This document shows positions 38,203 to 48,867 of a DNA stretch of 64,000 nt, piece by piece. A program made the translations under genes and the position numbers. Numbering within the stretch: position 1 is the stretch's first letter; every line of letters begins with the position of its first letter. The notes beneath the pieces were generated by a model. The model had not been told where the DNA came from. It ran no database searches and worked only from the letters and a program-made list of their open reading frames with translations. Origin of the DNA: Epichloe hybrida (taxonomy: Eukaryota; Ascomycota; Sordariomycetes; Hypocreales; Clavicipitaceae); contig JAFEKR010000007.1 in the NCBI GenBank assembly GCA_019022495.1, forward strand, positions 1,302,001 to 1,366,000. Reading direction: 5' to 3'.

Positions 38203-41086
38203 ATGGGTATTCCAGCCGCTTTCCGATGGCTGTCCAACAAATATCCGAAGATAATCTCACCAGTCATCGAAGATCAGCCAGTTGTGTTGCCCGACGGATG
38301 ATAATCTCACCAGTCATCGAAGATCAGCCAGTTGTGTTGCCCGACGGATCAATTGTTCCTGTTGATACTACGGCGCGAAACCCCAATGGCGAGGAGTTTG
38401 ACAATCTCTATCTCGACATGAATGGCATTGTACATCCTTGCGCGCATCCTGAGGATAAGCCCGCACCAGAAGATGAAGAACAAATGATGCTCGAGATCTT
38501 CAAGTACACCGACCGTGTGGTAAACATGGTCAGACCGCGGAAACTCCTTATGATCGCAGTCGGTAAGGCCGGAATCTTTCCCGGCTAATCTGAATCATGC
38601 TGACAGAATCTTTTAGATGGCGTCGCTCCTCGAGCTAAGATGAACCAACAACGTTCGAGACGATTCCGCTCAGCGCAGGATGCGAAAGAGAAAGAAGAGA
38701 ACAAGCAAGAGCTCCTCAAACTAGTCAAACAACAAAACGGCGGCATGCTACCACTAGAGCACTCTGGGGATGTTATGAAAAAAGTCTTTGATAACAACTC
38801 AATCACACCAGGAACACCATTCATGGATATACTGGCAGTCAGCTTGCGTTATTGGTGTCAATATAAACTGAATACTGATCCCGCTTGGGCAAAAATGAAA
38901 GTTCTTATTTCCGATGCCACAGTCCCGGGGGAAGGCGAGCATAAGATCATGAACTTCGTTCGGTCACAGAGAGCCAGCCCCAATCATGACCCAAACACCC
39001 GTCATGTAATCTATGGCTTGGATGCCGATTTGATCATGCTAGGCCTGGCTACGCATGAGCCTCACTTTCGAGTCCTTCGAGAAGATGTCTTTTTCCAGGA
39101 AGGAAGAGCCAGGATGTGCCAAATTTGCGGGCAGAAAGGTCACGAGGCACGCAATTGTCGGGGTGGGATGAAAGACAAGACGAGTGATGCTGAGGACAAA
39201 CCAACCCCCACGCCGCTCAAGCCGTTTATCTGGCTTCACGTTTCAGTTTTACGGGAATACCTTGCCGCAGAATTGGCTGTTCCCGGATTGCCTTTTCGAT
39301 TCGACCTCGAGCGAGCCATTGATGACTGGATATTTATGTGCTGCTTTGTCGGAAATGATTTTCTTCCCCATCTACCCGCATTGGAAATTCGAGAACACGG
39401 CATTGACACACTGACAACCATCTGGAGGAACTGCTTGCCCAGAATGGGAGGATATGTCACGAAAGACGGCCACATAGATCTTGAGAGAGCACAGCGCATT
39501 TTGGATGGGCTAGCAATGCAGGAAGATGGCATATTTAAACGCCGCAAGGAGCAAGAAGAACGCAGAGAGGCGAACGCAAAGCGGAGAAAGATGCAAAACG
39601 AGGGCCAGTTCCGTGGAAATACTCGTGGAGTCAATGGCGAGAAGCACAGAGACGGCCACCACGATCCTTCACGGGGTCTATCTCTTCACCCAATATCGAC
39701 TTATCCGAAGGAGCATCCGTCTCAAGCCATCACGCACGACATGGTTGTGAATAGATCTAAAGTTCAAGATACCGCCACCGCCAACAAGAGCGCGGCAAGC
39801 GCAATGAAAGAGCAACTGCGAGCAGGCAAGCAAACCGAAGACGTCCCAGAAACTGCATCATCTGTCCTAGGCAAGCGCAAAGCACCAGACACTGCAGAGG
39901 TCAAAACAGATTCCACCAATATCGACGGTCCTATTGACACCGTAAGGCTCTGGGAAGATGGCTATGCAGACCGCTACTATCACCAAAAGTTTAATCGCCC
40001 ACCTGGTGACATCTCATTTAGGCATGGGGTGGCTAAGGCTTATGTGGAAGGTTTGGCGTGGGTTCTACTATACTATTTCCAGGGTTGTCCTTCATGGGAG
40101 TGGTACTACCCATACCACTATGCCCCTTTCGCTGCAGATTTCAAAGACCTAGCAAGCATGGAAATTGTATTTGAAAAGGGCAGAGTGTCAAAGCCGTTTG
40201 AACAGTTGATGAGCGTTTTACCAGCAGCTTCACGACACGCCCTCCCTGAAGTTTTTCATCCGCTTATGACAGAGAAAGACAGTCAAATCATCGACTTTTA
40301 TCCGGAAGAGTTTGAGGTAGACTTGAATGGTAAAAAAATGGCATGGCAGGGAGTCGCCTTACTACCATTCATTGACATGCCCCGGCTATTGGCCGCCGTA
40401 CAAGAAAAGTACCCCCTTCTGGGGCCATCAGAAGCCGCAAGAAATGCGACAGGCAAAGACGTGCTTATATTCTCAGAGAACAATGAAGGCTTGTACGGTG
40501 ACATCTTGACACGATTTTATTCCAAGCGCCAAGAATCATCGAAATTCAAATTGAATCCCAAATCAAGCGGTGGCTTGTCGGGAATGGTTGAGAAACAGGA
40601 CAGCGAATATGTGCCTCACGGACCGCTAACCTATCCGCTGGAGCGAAACAGTATGCCGGATTTGGATTATGATAGATCTGTCAGGTAAGAATTATCCATG
40701 TATGCTTCGCGCCGCCATTATCTGGAGCTGATGCCGATTTCCTTAATAGCGTACACTTCAAAATGCCACATACGCAGCAGACGCACAAATCAATGCTACT
40801 GCGAGGTGCAAAACTACCACCACCTGCACTGACTCCGAGTGATATAGAGGTGATCCGAGGCAAGGTTGGGAGGGGTCAGCGGGGACCAGGTTATTCTCGG
40901 AACAGCATGAGCATGGGGTTTGGTCAAGATCACAGTAGGCAGTGGAATGGAGGTCAGCGTCTTAATCAGGGATGGCATCCACCACCACCAGGAGGGCCGG
41001 GCTTTGGTGTTGGGGTGCCTCCACCACCACCATCATCAAATTGGACGCAAGGTTCCAGGGGGAGAGGTTTCCATGGACACAATTAG
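38203..41086 (+). CDS. RAT1: 5'-3' exoribonuclease Rat1/Xrn2, disrupted by a 50-bp tandem duplication
   Basis: Nuclear 5'-3' exonuclease for rRNA and snoRNA processing and torpedo termination of RNA polymerase II; essential in yeasts. It begins [16 protein letters not shown], the XRN N-terminus, and continues [14 protein letters not shown]. An exact 50-bp tandem duplication (38250-38299 and 38300-38349) then puts TGA in frame at 38299-38301. The second copy continues in another frame with [32 protein letters not shown]. One intron joins MIAV to [18 protein letters not shown] (splice about 38564-38617). Catalytic acidic residues are in [17 protein letters not shown] and [16 protein letters not shown] knuckle ([14 protein letters not shown]) and [13 protein letters not shown] follow. 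A last intron at about 40685 leads to a Gly/Pro-rich tail. A cryptic 47-nt intron could rescue the frame (see findings). Confidence 0.93.
38250..38349. repeat. Perfect 50-bp tandem duplication in RAT1 exon 1
   Basis: Two identical, adjacent 50-bp copies, starting gataatctcaccagtcatcg and ending gacggat. The flanking bases differ, so the unit is exactly 50 bp. Because 50 is not a multiple of three it shifts the reading frame, unless part of it is spliced out. Confidence 0.97.
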
Positions 41087-41107
41087 TAGTTCGTAGAAAG
41101 GTCATGT

Positions 41108-41236
41108 TTGTCAAGTGTAATGCATTTTCATAAAAATGACAAAAATATTTTTGTCAAGTGTAATGCATTTTCATAAAAATGACAAAAATATTTTTGTCAA
41201 GTGTAATGCATTTTCATAAAAATGACAAAAATATTT
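41108..41236. repeat. Three perfect copies of a 43-bp repeat
   Basis: Copies at 41108-41150, 41151-41193 and 41194-41236, all identical, just downstream of the RAT1 stop codon and so probably in its 3' UTR. Each junction forms the perfect 20-bp palindrome TGACAAAAATATTTTTGTCA. Confidence 0.97.
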
Positions 41237-41638
41237 TTCCGGAAAAAAAAGTATTGTTTTTTTTTCGGTCTGGGTGTTTTTTTGGCAAGGTTATAGTGGG
41301 CATTGTTCGGCAGAAAAGCCCTGTTTGAAAAAAAAAAAAAACCCCGACCTCACTCGCGCTATGGAATGGGGAAAAGAATTCTTTTCTAGCCAAAAAAAAC
41401 CAAATGACGAAGTGCGCATCCAGATATCTTTTTTATTCCGTAATAGAAATTGTCCGCTAATTTACGTCCTCTTTAATTTTAGACTGCGCGTTTATGATAG
41501 GCTAGCTTAGTAGAATATATAGTGCGCGTTCCTAAGTGTGCGCGACGCTCTTATTTAACATAGATTCTCATTTTTAAGGTCCGTCTAGGGTTCTTACAGA
41601 AAAAAAAAGAGATTAAGCTTATTACAGCCTCTTCAGCC

Positions 41639-41789
41639 ACATTCCTTTGACTCTTGAAGAGGCGAAGCTCTTCGTGTTCGTTTGGCTAACAAGGACCTCA
41701 GCTCGCAGATCGGATACGTGATTATGATATTATGATATTGCCTTTCACGATGAAGAGCTCTTCGCCTCTTCAAGAGTCAAAAGGAATGT
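41639..41789. repeat. Imperfect inverted repeat, about 40-bp arms
   Basis: The left arm (41639-41676) contains ctcttgaagaggcgaag; the right arm (41746-41789) contains its complement cttcgcctcttcaagag. The arms share about 36 positions with small indels and enclose about 70 bases. The arms themselves contain smaller palindromes (gaagagctcttc). It may be a small foldback element or a remnant of one. Confidence 0.75.
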
Positions 41790-41988
41790 ACTGCCACTTT
41801 TATACCGGCCCGCCCGCTGAATTCTTCCTCTGAAACTCATTGTACTCTTTCTTAATTCGTGATCAAAGTAACGATAGTTTGGTAATAGAGCAATGATATG
41901 ATAGTACGTGAACGGGGATCCAATTTTTTCTGGCTAGAACTTGATGATCTGCGGTATATCTTTCCTTTGCAGGCACACGCATACAGTA

Positions 41989-42227
41989 CACCCCCTGAAT
42001 TATTTTTCAAATCTACATGACAGGGGGCAATTAAGCCAATCAGATATTAGCTTAAAAATAATTAAGCTAATTAGATATTAGACGGGAAATTAAGGTAGTA
42101 AGGGTGGTATATTTTCATACTAGTTACTTACATAGAAAGAAATGAGCTAATCACAGCTGTTAGAGAGAAACAAATAACTACGGACGTAGGGCATGTAGAT
42201 TTGTAAAATAATTCAGGGGGTAAGGTG
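41989..42227. mobile_element. MITE-like element 1 with TA target duplication
   Basis: A 239-bp element with terminal inverted repeats of about 30 bp: left CACCCCCTGAATTATTTTTC and on to ctacatg, right the complement with a TTA insertion near its tip. It is bounded by TA at 41987-41988 and 42228-42229, the target duplication of the Tc1/mariner/pogo superfamily. No coding capacity, so it would be moved by a transposase made elsewhere. Confidence 0.75.
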
Positions 42228-42432
42228 TATGTCAAAAGTTAAACACACATATGCCATTAGTCCTAATCGGGATAGACAGCCTACTCACCTGTTTTTAGTG
42301 TGACTCGCGTCTATTAATCTTCGTAGCACTATCAAGTTAATTACAATACCTATTGATTTTTTAAAAAAAATTATGTCATTGGTTATGGCTAATGGATCTA
42401 ATTTTTTATAACATAATTACTAGCAATACCTA

Positions 42433-42797
42433 GGGTGTGATCCATGAGCTAGTGCAGACTTTGCACTAACATTGCATAATACAAATTATATATGAAGTTA
42501 TATAAGGCAGCTATTTTATACTATCTTTCTTTATACTAGTGTAAACTTTACGTAAGAATAACGTAAAGTGTAAAGTTTACACCTAAAATAAGGGCAAAGT
42601 TAGTAAATCTAAGCCTATTATAGGCATTTACATAGCCTTAGTTAAGCCCTAGATAAAAAGATATATTATAAATAAGAGAGAATATAGTATATATGTAATT
42701 TAGATAAAATTCCATGAATTTCTATGGATCTTAGCTAATAAAAATGGCTAGCGCGTTTAGTTATGTGCATTTTGCACTGGCTCGTGGATCACACGCC
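42433..42797. mobile_element. MITE-like element 2 with TA target duplication
   Basis: A 365-bp element with terminal inverted repeats of about 24 bp: left GGGTGTGATCCATGAGCTAG, right the complement of GGCGTGTGATCCACGAGCCA. It is bounded by TA at 42431-42432 and 42798-42799. Three of the four mismatches between the arms are transitions. Inside is a 13-bp perfect hairpin (42539-42551 with 42570-42582, gtgtaaactttac). No coding capacity. Different family from element 1 by its ends. Confidence 0.7.
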
Positions 42798-43868
42798 TAG
42801 CTAGTAAAACAATTAACAATCAAATACTTATAGCCACAGTAATAAATAAAACCTGTAATAGGAACAAGCTCTAAGGTCATGAATACAAGGGGGCTATTAC
42901 AATACCTATAATAAGTGTGTTTTCTGTGTTTCCCTCTAAAAAGTTAATCTCGTATCCACTGGGGTGGAGCCTCTGAATCCTAATTAGGTAAGCGGTGGAA
43001 AATCGCTGCATATGCTAAAGACCACAGTGTATTAGTGCGTTTCTGTCGTCAATTCTGTCGTCAATTTGTCAATTCGTCAGTCAGTCAGTCGGTCGGTTAG
43101 TTAGTTATAGGGGTTATCGGTAGTATATGCCCTGTCATATAGTGGTATATGCCTGGCATATGCCCTATATTTATACAGTGTAGTGGCAGAGGCCACGCAG
43201 ATGCTAAGCATATGCTATTCTGCCAGTCAAAGGCTTCACCCTGGATACGATATCAACTTTGTTAGAGCCGAGATTTGCTGTAACCCCTTCCTTTGCCAGT
43301 GGCGTGAGTCTGCAAAGGCTACAGGTACAGGCTAGTGGATTCGACTCCGGTTGGGTTCCCTCCAAGCTTAGTTATGTATCACCTTCGAAGGGCTTTGTGC
43401 GGACAGGGAACAAACGAGAGCAGGAAAGGTATAGGTTGCCATACCAGCCTTGCCACCCTGTGGTAATGCATGATCCATGTCAATGGCCAGACGCGCAAGG
43501 GACATGAAAGAAAAAATCAAAAATTTCAAGTCCACCTTTCAGTCCCTGAGGGATTGAATGCACTGGTCAAATTCCGCATCTCTTAAAAAGGAAAGGTGCG
43601 TATCTGCAGAGTCTGGTCCATATAGAATGGAAGGCTTGTGGTGGGCGTCGAAGTGGGAGAGAATCGCGACACCTCCCAAAGTGTTTGCATTATTTAAATG
43701 TGGAACTACTGGGGACATCGCTAGGAAGCATATGCATATATTGAGGTTCATGTGAGCCCACAATGAGTTACTCAGAAGGTTAGGCGCAAGCTTGGGATTG
43801 CATTTGAGTAACTCTACAACTTTTCGGCATACAGTCAATCGTTGTCTTGTAGAAATACAATATATATC

Positions 43869-44734
43869 ATGGCCTCGAATCTACCCATCTCCACGTGTGT
43901 GTCATTGTACTCCGATACGCTGAGTGGATCACACAAAAGCTGACTGATTTGCAGTGTATATGTGCAAAACCTTGAAGAGAGGATAAAGACCCAGCAGCTG
44001 TCCGAAACGCTAAAAACAATATTCTCAGAGTTCGGCACTATTATCGACATTGTCGCCAAGAAAAACCTGAGGGCCAAGGGTCAAGCTTTCATTGTCTACG
44101 ATGACCCTACAAGTGCGACAGATGCCATCGATGAACTACAAGGGTTTGAGTTGTTTGACAAGCCCATGAGACTATCTCTAGCGAAGACCAGAAGCGACAA
44201 ATTGGTTGAGATGAAATCTTCCCCTGAAGCATTCGCATCGCACAAAAGAGATCGAATTGCTGAGAAAGGTACATGTTTCTTCACACCCTCTTATATCTTG
44301 CAGGTTTAGCTATTCACTGGCATTACCGTGATCTAACATACTCAGACAAACGCATGGCTACAGAAGCAGCGGACAACGAGCGGCGATCCAAGAGAGGCTC
44401 TGGACAAGTGACAGATAGTAGACTCAGCAAGCTTTCTAAGCCAACTGGGCTCAAGTCAACAGGCCCCACGGCTTCTCAAGTTGTGCCAGATGAATATCTA
44501 CCACCCAACAAGATCCTCTTCCTGCAACAAATCCCTGAGGAGTATGACGTCGATGCATTAGGCGCAATATTCAGCAGATTTGAAGGCTTCCGCGAAATCA
44601 GGTTTGTTCCCGGCCGTCGAGGTATAGCTTTTGTGGAATACGATGGTGAGCAAGGCGCCATTGCAGCTAAGGAGAGCACGTCAGCTATGAGGCTTGGGGA
44701 AAGTTCCCTCAAAGTTACATATCAAAGACAGTAA
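43869..44734 (+). CDS. U2 snRNP B''/U1A-type RNA-binding protein
   Basis: Two-RRM protein of the U1A/U2B''/SNF family that binds U2 (or U1) snRNA stem-loops in the spliceosome. Exons 43869-43894, 43955-44264 (approximately) and 44346-44734. RRM1 reads VYVQNLEERIKTQQLSETL (RNP2) and LRAKGQAFIVYDD (RNP1). A charged linker with DKRMATEAADNERRSKRGSG follows, and RRM2 reads NKILFLQQIPEEYDVDALGA and GRRGIAFVEYDGEQGA. The first exon codes only nine residues (MASNLPIST), after which the intron has gctgac as a branch point. The product is about 240 aa, normal for the family. U2B'' is the likely role, since most fungi have one such protein in U2. Confidence 0.9.
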
Positions 44735-44833
44735 CTAGTTCACCCGTTTGCCTATAGAGATGTATTTTAATGCATACTATCCAGCTACCTAATAATTCTA
44801 GGAGGGTAATCAAATGTTTCGTTGTTTAATAAT

Positions 44834-45925
44834 TTAAAAAATCACATCGTCTTCCTCATCACCCGCAAGAATGTCGCCCGCACCAGTTGCTTGTTCATCA
44901 TTGCATACGCCTACATCATGGTCGTCTAATCCTTCTCGTCTTGCTTGCATTTCTGCGTCCGCAGCGGCGGTATCCCGCTGCTTCTTGTTTGCTACCTATT
45001 GTCGGCCATAATCAGTTATACCATGAATAACAAATAAATAGCACAGAAGCTCAACATACTTTCTTTAATCTGTAAAACTCTTCTCGATCAAGTTCATCAA
45101 GTTCAGAGTTGATATACTTGATCGTATTCTCAGTTCGAGGAATTATCACATGTTCGATCGCGTTGACTGCACCAAGGTCAACCACAAGTCAAAAGTTAAT
45201 GTGCTCTGATATGCTAGCAAAGTGCATTCACCTCGTCTATTGACAACCTTGATTACTTCATCCAAGATGACAAAGGCCGTCTGCAGACTGGCCAACTCTA
45301 CGAGAGCTTCGACGGCTCGAGCATATGTTTCCCGGCAGCGTTGTACCTGTTGACCACCTTTACCCAGCCCAGTGAGGCCGAAGTCGTTGCTTCCACTAAT
45401 GATGTAGCTTTCGAAAGCGGGAAGAAGCACTCCTGATACGTTGTCTTGTTTTGTTCGAATTCGAAAACGTGCTGATTTGGCTGATTCCTGAACTTGATAT
45501 CCGATGTCGCCGCCGACCGCATACGTGACCTCGGCCAGAGAAAATGCCGCTATTTGCATTACGCGGCCCATTTTACGCTTCGCTTCGTCGATTCGTCTGG
45601 TTATCTCTAATACAAGCAAAGTCAGTGCGAACAAAACTGCAAAACTTTGAGTACCACGGTACCTCGGAAGCGCCTGACAGAGTTCAATTAGTTCAGCCTG
45701 TCCTTATAAATGCAAGAGTACTGCGATTTTCTCACTTCGTTAAAGCTTCACTCTTTCGCTTTAGCAAACTATGGCCCGTTTCGGCGCCTTTGAGCTTGGC
45801 TTTCATGATGCCCAGCGATTGCCGAGTGGGAAATACTGCCTCACGATCCTGTTAAAGTGATTAGAAGTTTCACGACGTCTAATAAAATATTAAATAGACA
45901 AGTGTATTACCGCAGCGCCAGACAT
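44834..45925 (-). CDS. VMA8: V-type ATPase subunit D
   Basis: Central rotor stalk subunit of the V1 sector of the vacuolar proton pump. The N-terminal 15 bases (45925-45911, MSGAA) form a tiny first coding exon, joined to DREAVFPTRQSLGIMKAKLKGAETGHSLLKRKSEALTK. An 11-nt microexon (45673-45663) supplies RFR, and the main exon from 45606 reads EITRRIDEAKRKMGRVMQIAAFSLAEVTYAVGGDIGYQVQESAKSARFR. GVLLPAFESY, FGLTGLGKGGQQVQRCRETY and LQTAFVILDEVIKVVNRR follow, then the C-terminal helix and an acidic tail ending EEDDVIF. The sequence is almost invariant against other fungi. RAV1, which assembles this enzyme, is in the same window but not adjacent. Confidence 0.95.
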
Positions 45926-46421
45926 GATGAATGCTTATAATTGAGCGAATGACTACAAATCAACACCGACGCGTAAACGATGGGATGAGTTATGAGCTGT
46001 GTGCCTGTGTGGGTCGCGAGATTCGACCTTGCTGGCTGACTTCCAAGGTGCGCGCATCTATCCCTGCAGCCTTGTGTAACAGACACGACTTTTAACGTGG
46101 ACCTCCGTAGATGCATATATCTCTATACTGTGGGTACAGCGGGTAACTGAACGATTTCAGAGCGCTCAACTTTCGAGGTCTGCGATGAACTCATTGCCTC
46201 CGCCCACGAGACTTTCTTGAACGATGAGTTTCTATTCCTATATCTAGGGCACTTCGAAAGCCGATATTCGTGGTTCTCCTGCTCTTAGTGCGAGACCTGT
46301 ATTAGCATCATGGCTCTTAAGACCATGGGACACGCGAGACTGGATCTCCAGATTGTGGTAAGAGCTCTCTCGTCCAATACATTTTTCAATAGTGACGTGT
46401 TTTCCCTTTGCTGACAAGCAG
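45926..46421. other. Divergent promoter region and unresolved SYF1 first exon
   Basis: Between VMA8 and SYF1. SYF1 needs a short first exon here that supplies a start codon in phase 2. Candidate ATGs lie at 46185, 46220 and 46309, but none gives a clearly conserved N-terminus. Confidence 0.35.
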
Positions 46422-48867
46422 TCACAAGTCAAATGAGGATTTCATTTACGAACAAGACGTGTTGCGGGACCCCGTAAGCGTTAAGCCTTGGCTGGTGTAC
46501 ATCGACTTCAAACTTCGACATGGTGATCTTTTAGAACAAAACTTGGTCATGGCCCGCGCGTGCGTCCAGTTACCGCGTTCATACAAGCTTTGGAAGAAGG
46601 TAAAACTCTCGCTCTCTTCTGGAAGTATATACTAATAAACGTAGTATTTGTCCTTCCGAACCGCTCACGTAGCGAAACTGAATCCCGCCATCTTCGCCTC
46701 CGAGTATAATAAGGTCAATGCTTTATTCGAAAGAGCGCTCATACTTCTTAACAAGATGCCGCGAATATGGGAGTTGTATCTTCGATTTCTCATCAGGCAA
46801 CCTGCCATCACGCTCGTCAGACGAACATTCGACCGTGCTTTGAGAGCATTGCCCATTACCCAACACAACAGAATATGGGCTCTGTATTTGTCGTTCGCAA
46901 ACGCATCGTCGGGTGACACTGCTGTTAAAGTCTGGAGACGCTATATGCAAGTTCACCCTGAGAAAGTCGAAGATTTTATTGACTTACTCATCCAGACTGG
47001 TGCCTACACCGAGGCTGTAAAATGCTATATGAGTCTACTCAACAACGTCCGATTCGCAAGTCAACATGGCAAAGGTCACTACGAACTTTGGAGTGAAATG
47101 GTCGATTTGCTCGTTGACCATGCTTCGGATATTGATTCGAGCCACGAGAGCGGCATAGAAGTGGAAAGCATCATCAGAAGCGGGATAAGCCGATATCCTG
47201 ACCAAAGAGGAAAGCTTTGGACAGGTCTGGCTACCTACTGGATACGGAGAGGCAGCTTTGAGAAGGCCCGAGACGCTTTCGAGGAAGGAATTACAACAGT
47301 CATGACTGTAAGAGATTTTGCTCTTATATTTGACTCATACACAGAGTTCGAAGAGTCAGTGATCAAGTCTCTCATGGATCGTGCAACTAGTCAGGCTGAA
47401 TCTGCCGTTGGGGATGATGAGGCAGACTTCGAATGGGATGTTCGCATGATGCGTTTCGAACACTTGATGGACCGACGCCCCTTTCTGGTCAACGATGTGC
47501 TACTTCGTCAAAACCCGAATCTGGTTATAGAGTGGGAAAAGCGAGTCGCATTGTGGGGTGATAACAAGCAAGAAGTTGTCAGAACCTACTCGGACGCCAT
47601 CGCCTCTATCCATCCGAAACAGGCCGTCGGCTCTTTCCACAAACTCTGGACCAATTATGCTCGGTTCTATGAACAAGGCCGCGATTTGAGAAACGCTCGC
47701 ATTATCATGGAGAAAGCGACCAAGGTCCCCTATAAATCTGTTGCGGAACTGGCTGATATGTGGATTGAATGGGCCGAATTAGAACTGCGTAATGAGAACT
47801 TTGATGAAGCAGTTCGAATCATGGCAAAGGCCGTCCAGGCACCAAAAAGATCAACTGTTGATTATTTCGACGAGACATTATCAGCGCAGCAGAGGGTTCA
47901 CAAAAGCTGGAAGCTCTGGAGTTTTTATGTCGATCTTGTGGAGAGTGTCGCTACTTTGACAGAAGTGAAGAAAGTGTACGAACGAATTTTCGAACTTCGA
48001 ATCGCAACACCCCAGACGGTCGTTAATTATGCCAACGTCTTAGAAGAACACAAATATTATGAGGAGTCATTCAAGGTATACGAAAGGGGTTTGGACTTAT
48101 TCAGTTATCCAGTAGCGTTTGAGCTATGGAATTTATACCTTACGAAGGCTGTTGATCGCAAGATTGGCATTGAGCGGCTACGAGATCTATTCGAGCAAGC
48201 TGTTGAGGATTGTCCACCAAAGTTTGCGAAGACAATTTACTTAATGTACGGAAACTTAGAAGAAGAACGAGGGCTTGCACGACATGCGATGCGAATTTAC
48301 GAGAGGGCTACAAGAGCTGTAGCGGATGAGGACCGTGCCGACATGTTCAACTTTTACATCACAAAATCAGCCTCGAATTTCGGGCTGTCTTCTACTCGTC
48401 CTATTTACGAAAGGGCAATTATAGCATTGCCAGATACGGAAGCCAAGGAAATGTGTCTCAAATTTGCAGATATGGAAAAGCGATTAGGTGAAGTAGACAG
48501 GGCGCGTGCGATTTATGGGCATGCGTCACAATTTTGCGATCCGCGAATTAACAGCGACTTTTGGGCACGATGGGAACAGTTCGAGGTGCAACACGGAAAT
48601 GAAGACACATTCAAGGAAATGCTGCGCATAAAGCGAAGTGTCCAGGCACAATATAACACTGACGTCAACTTCATCGCTACGCAAGCGCTAGCCCGGAGCC
48701 AGACTACCGATCATCATGTCTCTACGGACACTATAAGTAATATAGGCAGACAGTCAACCGCGCTGCAGGGCTTTGTTGCGGCGAGCGGTGAAGTTGCAGA
48801 AGCACGCGGTCAGCAGGACACGCCTGTGAACCCAGATGCGATTGACATCAATGGGCTTGACGACTAA
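46422..48867 (+). CDS. SYF1: Pre-mRNA splicing factor Syf1 (HAT repeats)
   Basis: Scaffold of the Prp19/NTC spliceosome complex built of HAT/TPR-like repeats. The exon at 46422 begins HKSNEDFIYEQDVLRDP and runs to about 46600. An intron 46601-46645 leads to the long exon reading YLSFRTAHVAKLNP. Repeat units include ALFERALILLNKMPRIWELY, RRTFDRALRALPITQHNRIW, RAYDFALIF-like blocks, LADMWIEWAELELRNENFDEA, KSWKLWSFYVDLVESVA, PQTVVNYANVLEEHKYYEES and EERGLARHAMRIYERATRAV. The C-terminus is low-complexity and ends NPDAIDINGLDD. The start codon lies in an upstream exon not identified. The sequence otherwise matches fungal Syf1 throughout. Confidence 0.93.

Larger units (their letters stand above)
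41237..43868. other. AT-rich accessory gap between RAT1 and U2B'' gene
   Basis: About 2.6 kb without a credible gene. It starts with homopolymer A and T runs (41240-41400), then holds an inverted repeat (41639-41789), two MITE-like elements (41989-42227 and 42433-42797), a GTCA/GTCG/GTTA tetranucleotide run (43076-43108) and several catatgcc-rich palindromic stretches (43120-43215). Composition is strongly AT- and TA-biased compared with the flanking genes, which suggests decayed repeat DNA. The part after about 43540 is the U2B'' promoter; a 99-codon frame on the minus strand there has no recognisable domain. Confidence 0.55.

Noticed and set aside
38261..38313. 51-nt intron from equivalent sites of the two RAT1 duplicate copies
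   Set aside because: Splicing at equivalent cAGt sites removes one base too many and still leaves a frameshift; the 47-nt choice is the one that works.
43076..43108. GTCA/GTCG/GTTA tetranucleotide run as a regulatory array
   Set aside because: Simple drifting microsatellite with no conserved spacing or adjacent gene to suggest function.
43330..43365. tRNA-like B-box (ggattcgactcc)
   Set aside because: An extra base disrupts the T-loop consensus and no A-box, acceptor stem or anticodon arm can be folded around it.
43539..43838. 99-codon frame on the minus strand upstream of the U2B'' gene
   Set aside because: No recognisable domain, no fungal-style splice sites to extend it, and it occupies the promoter of a well-supported gene.
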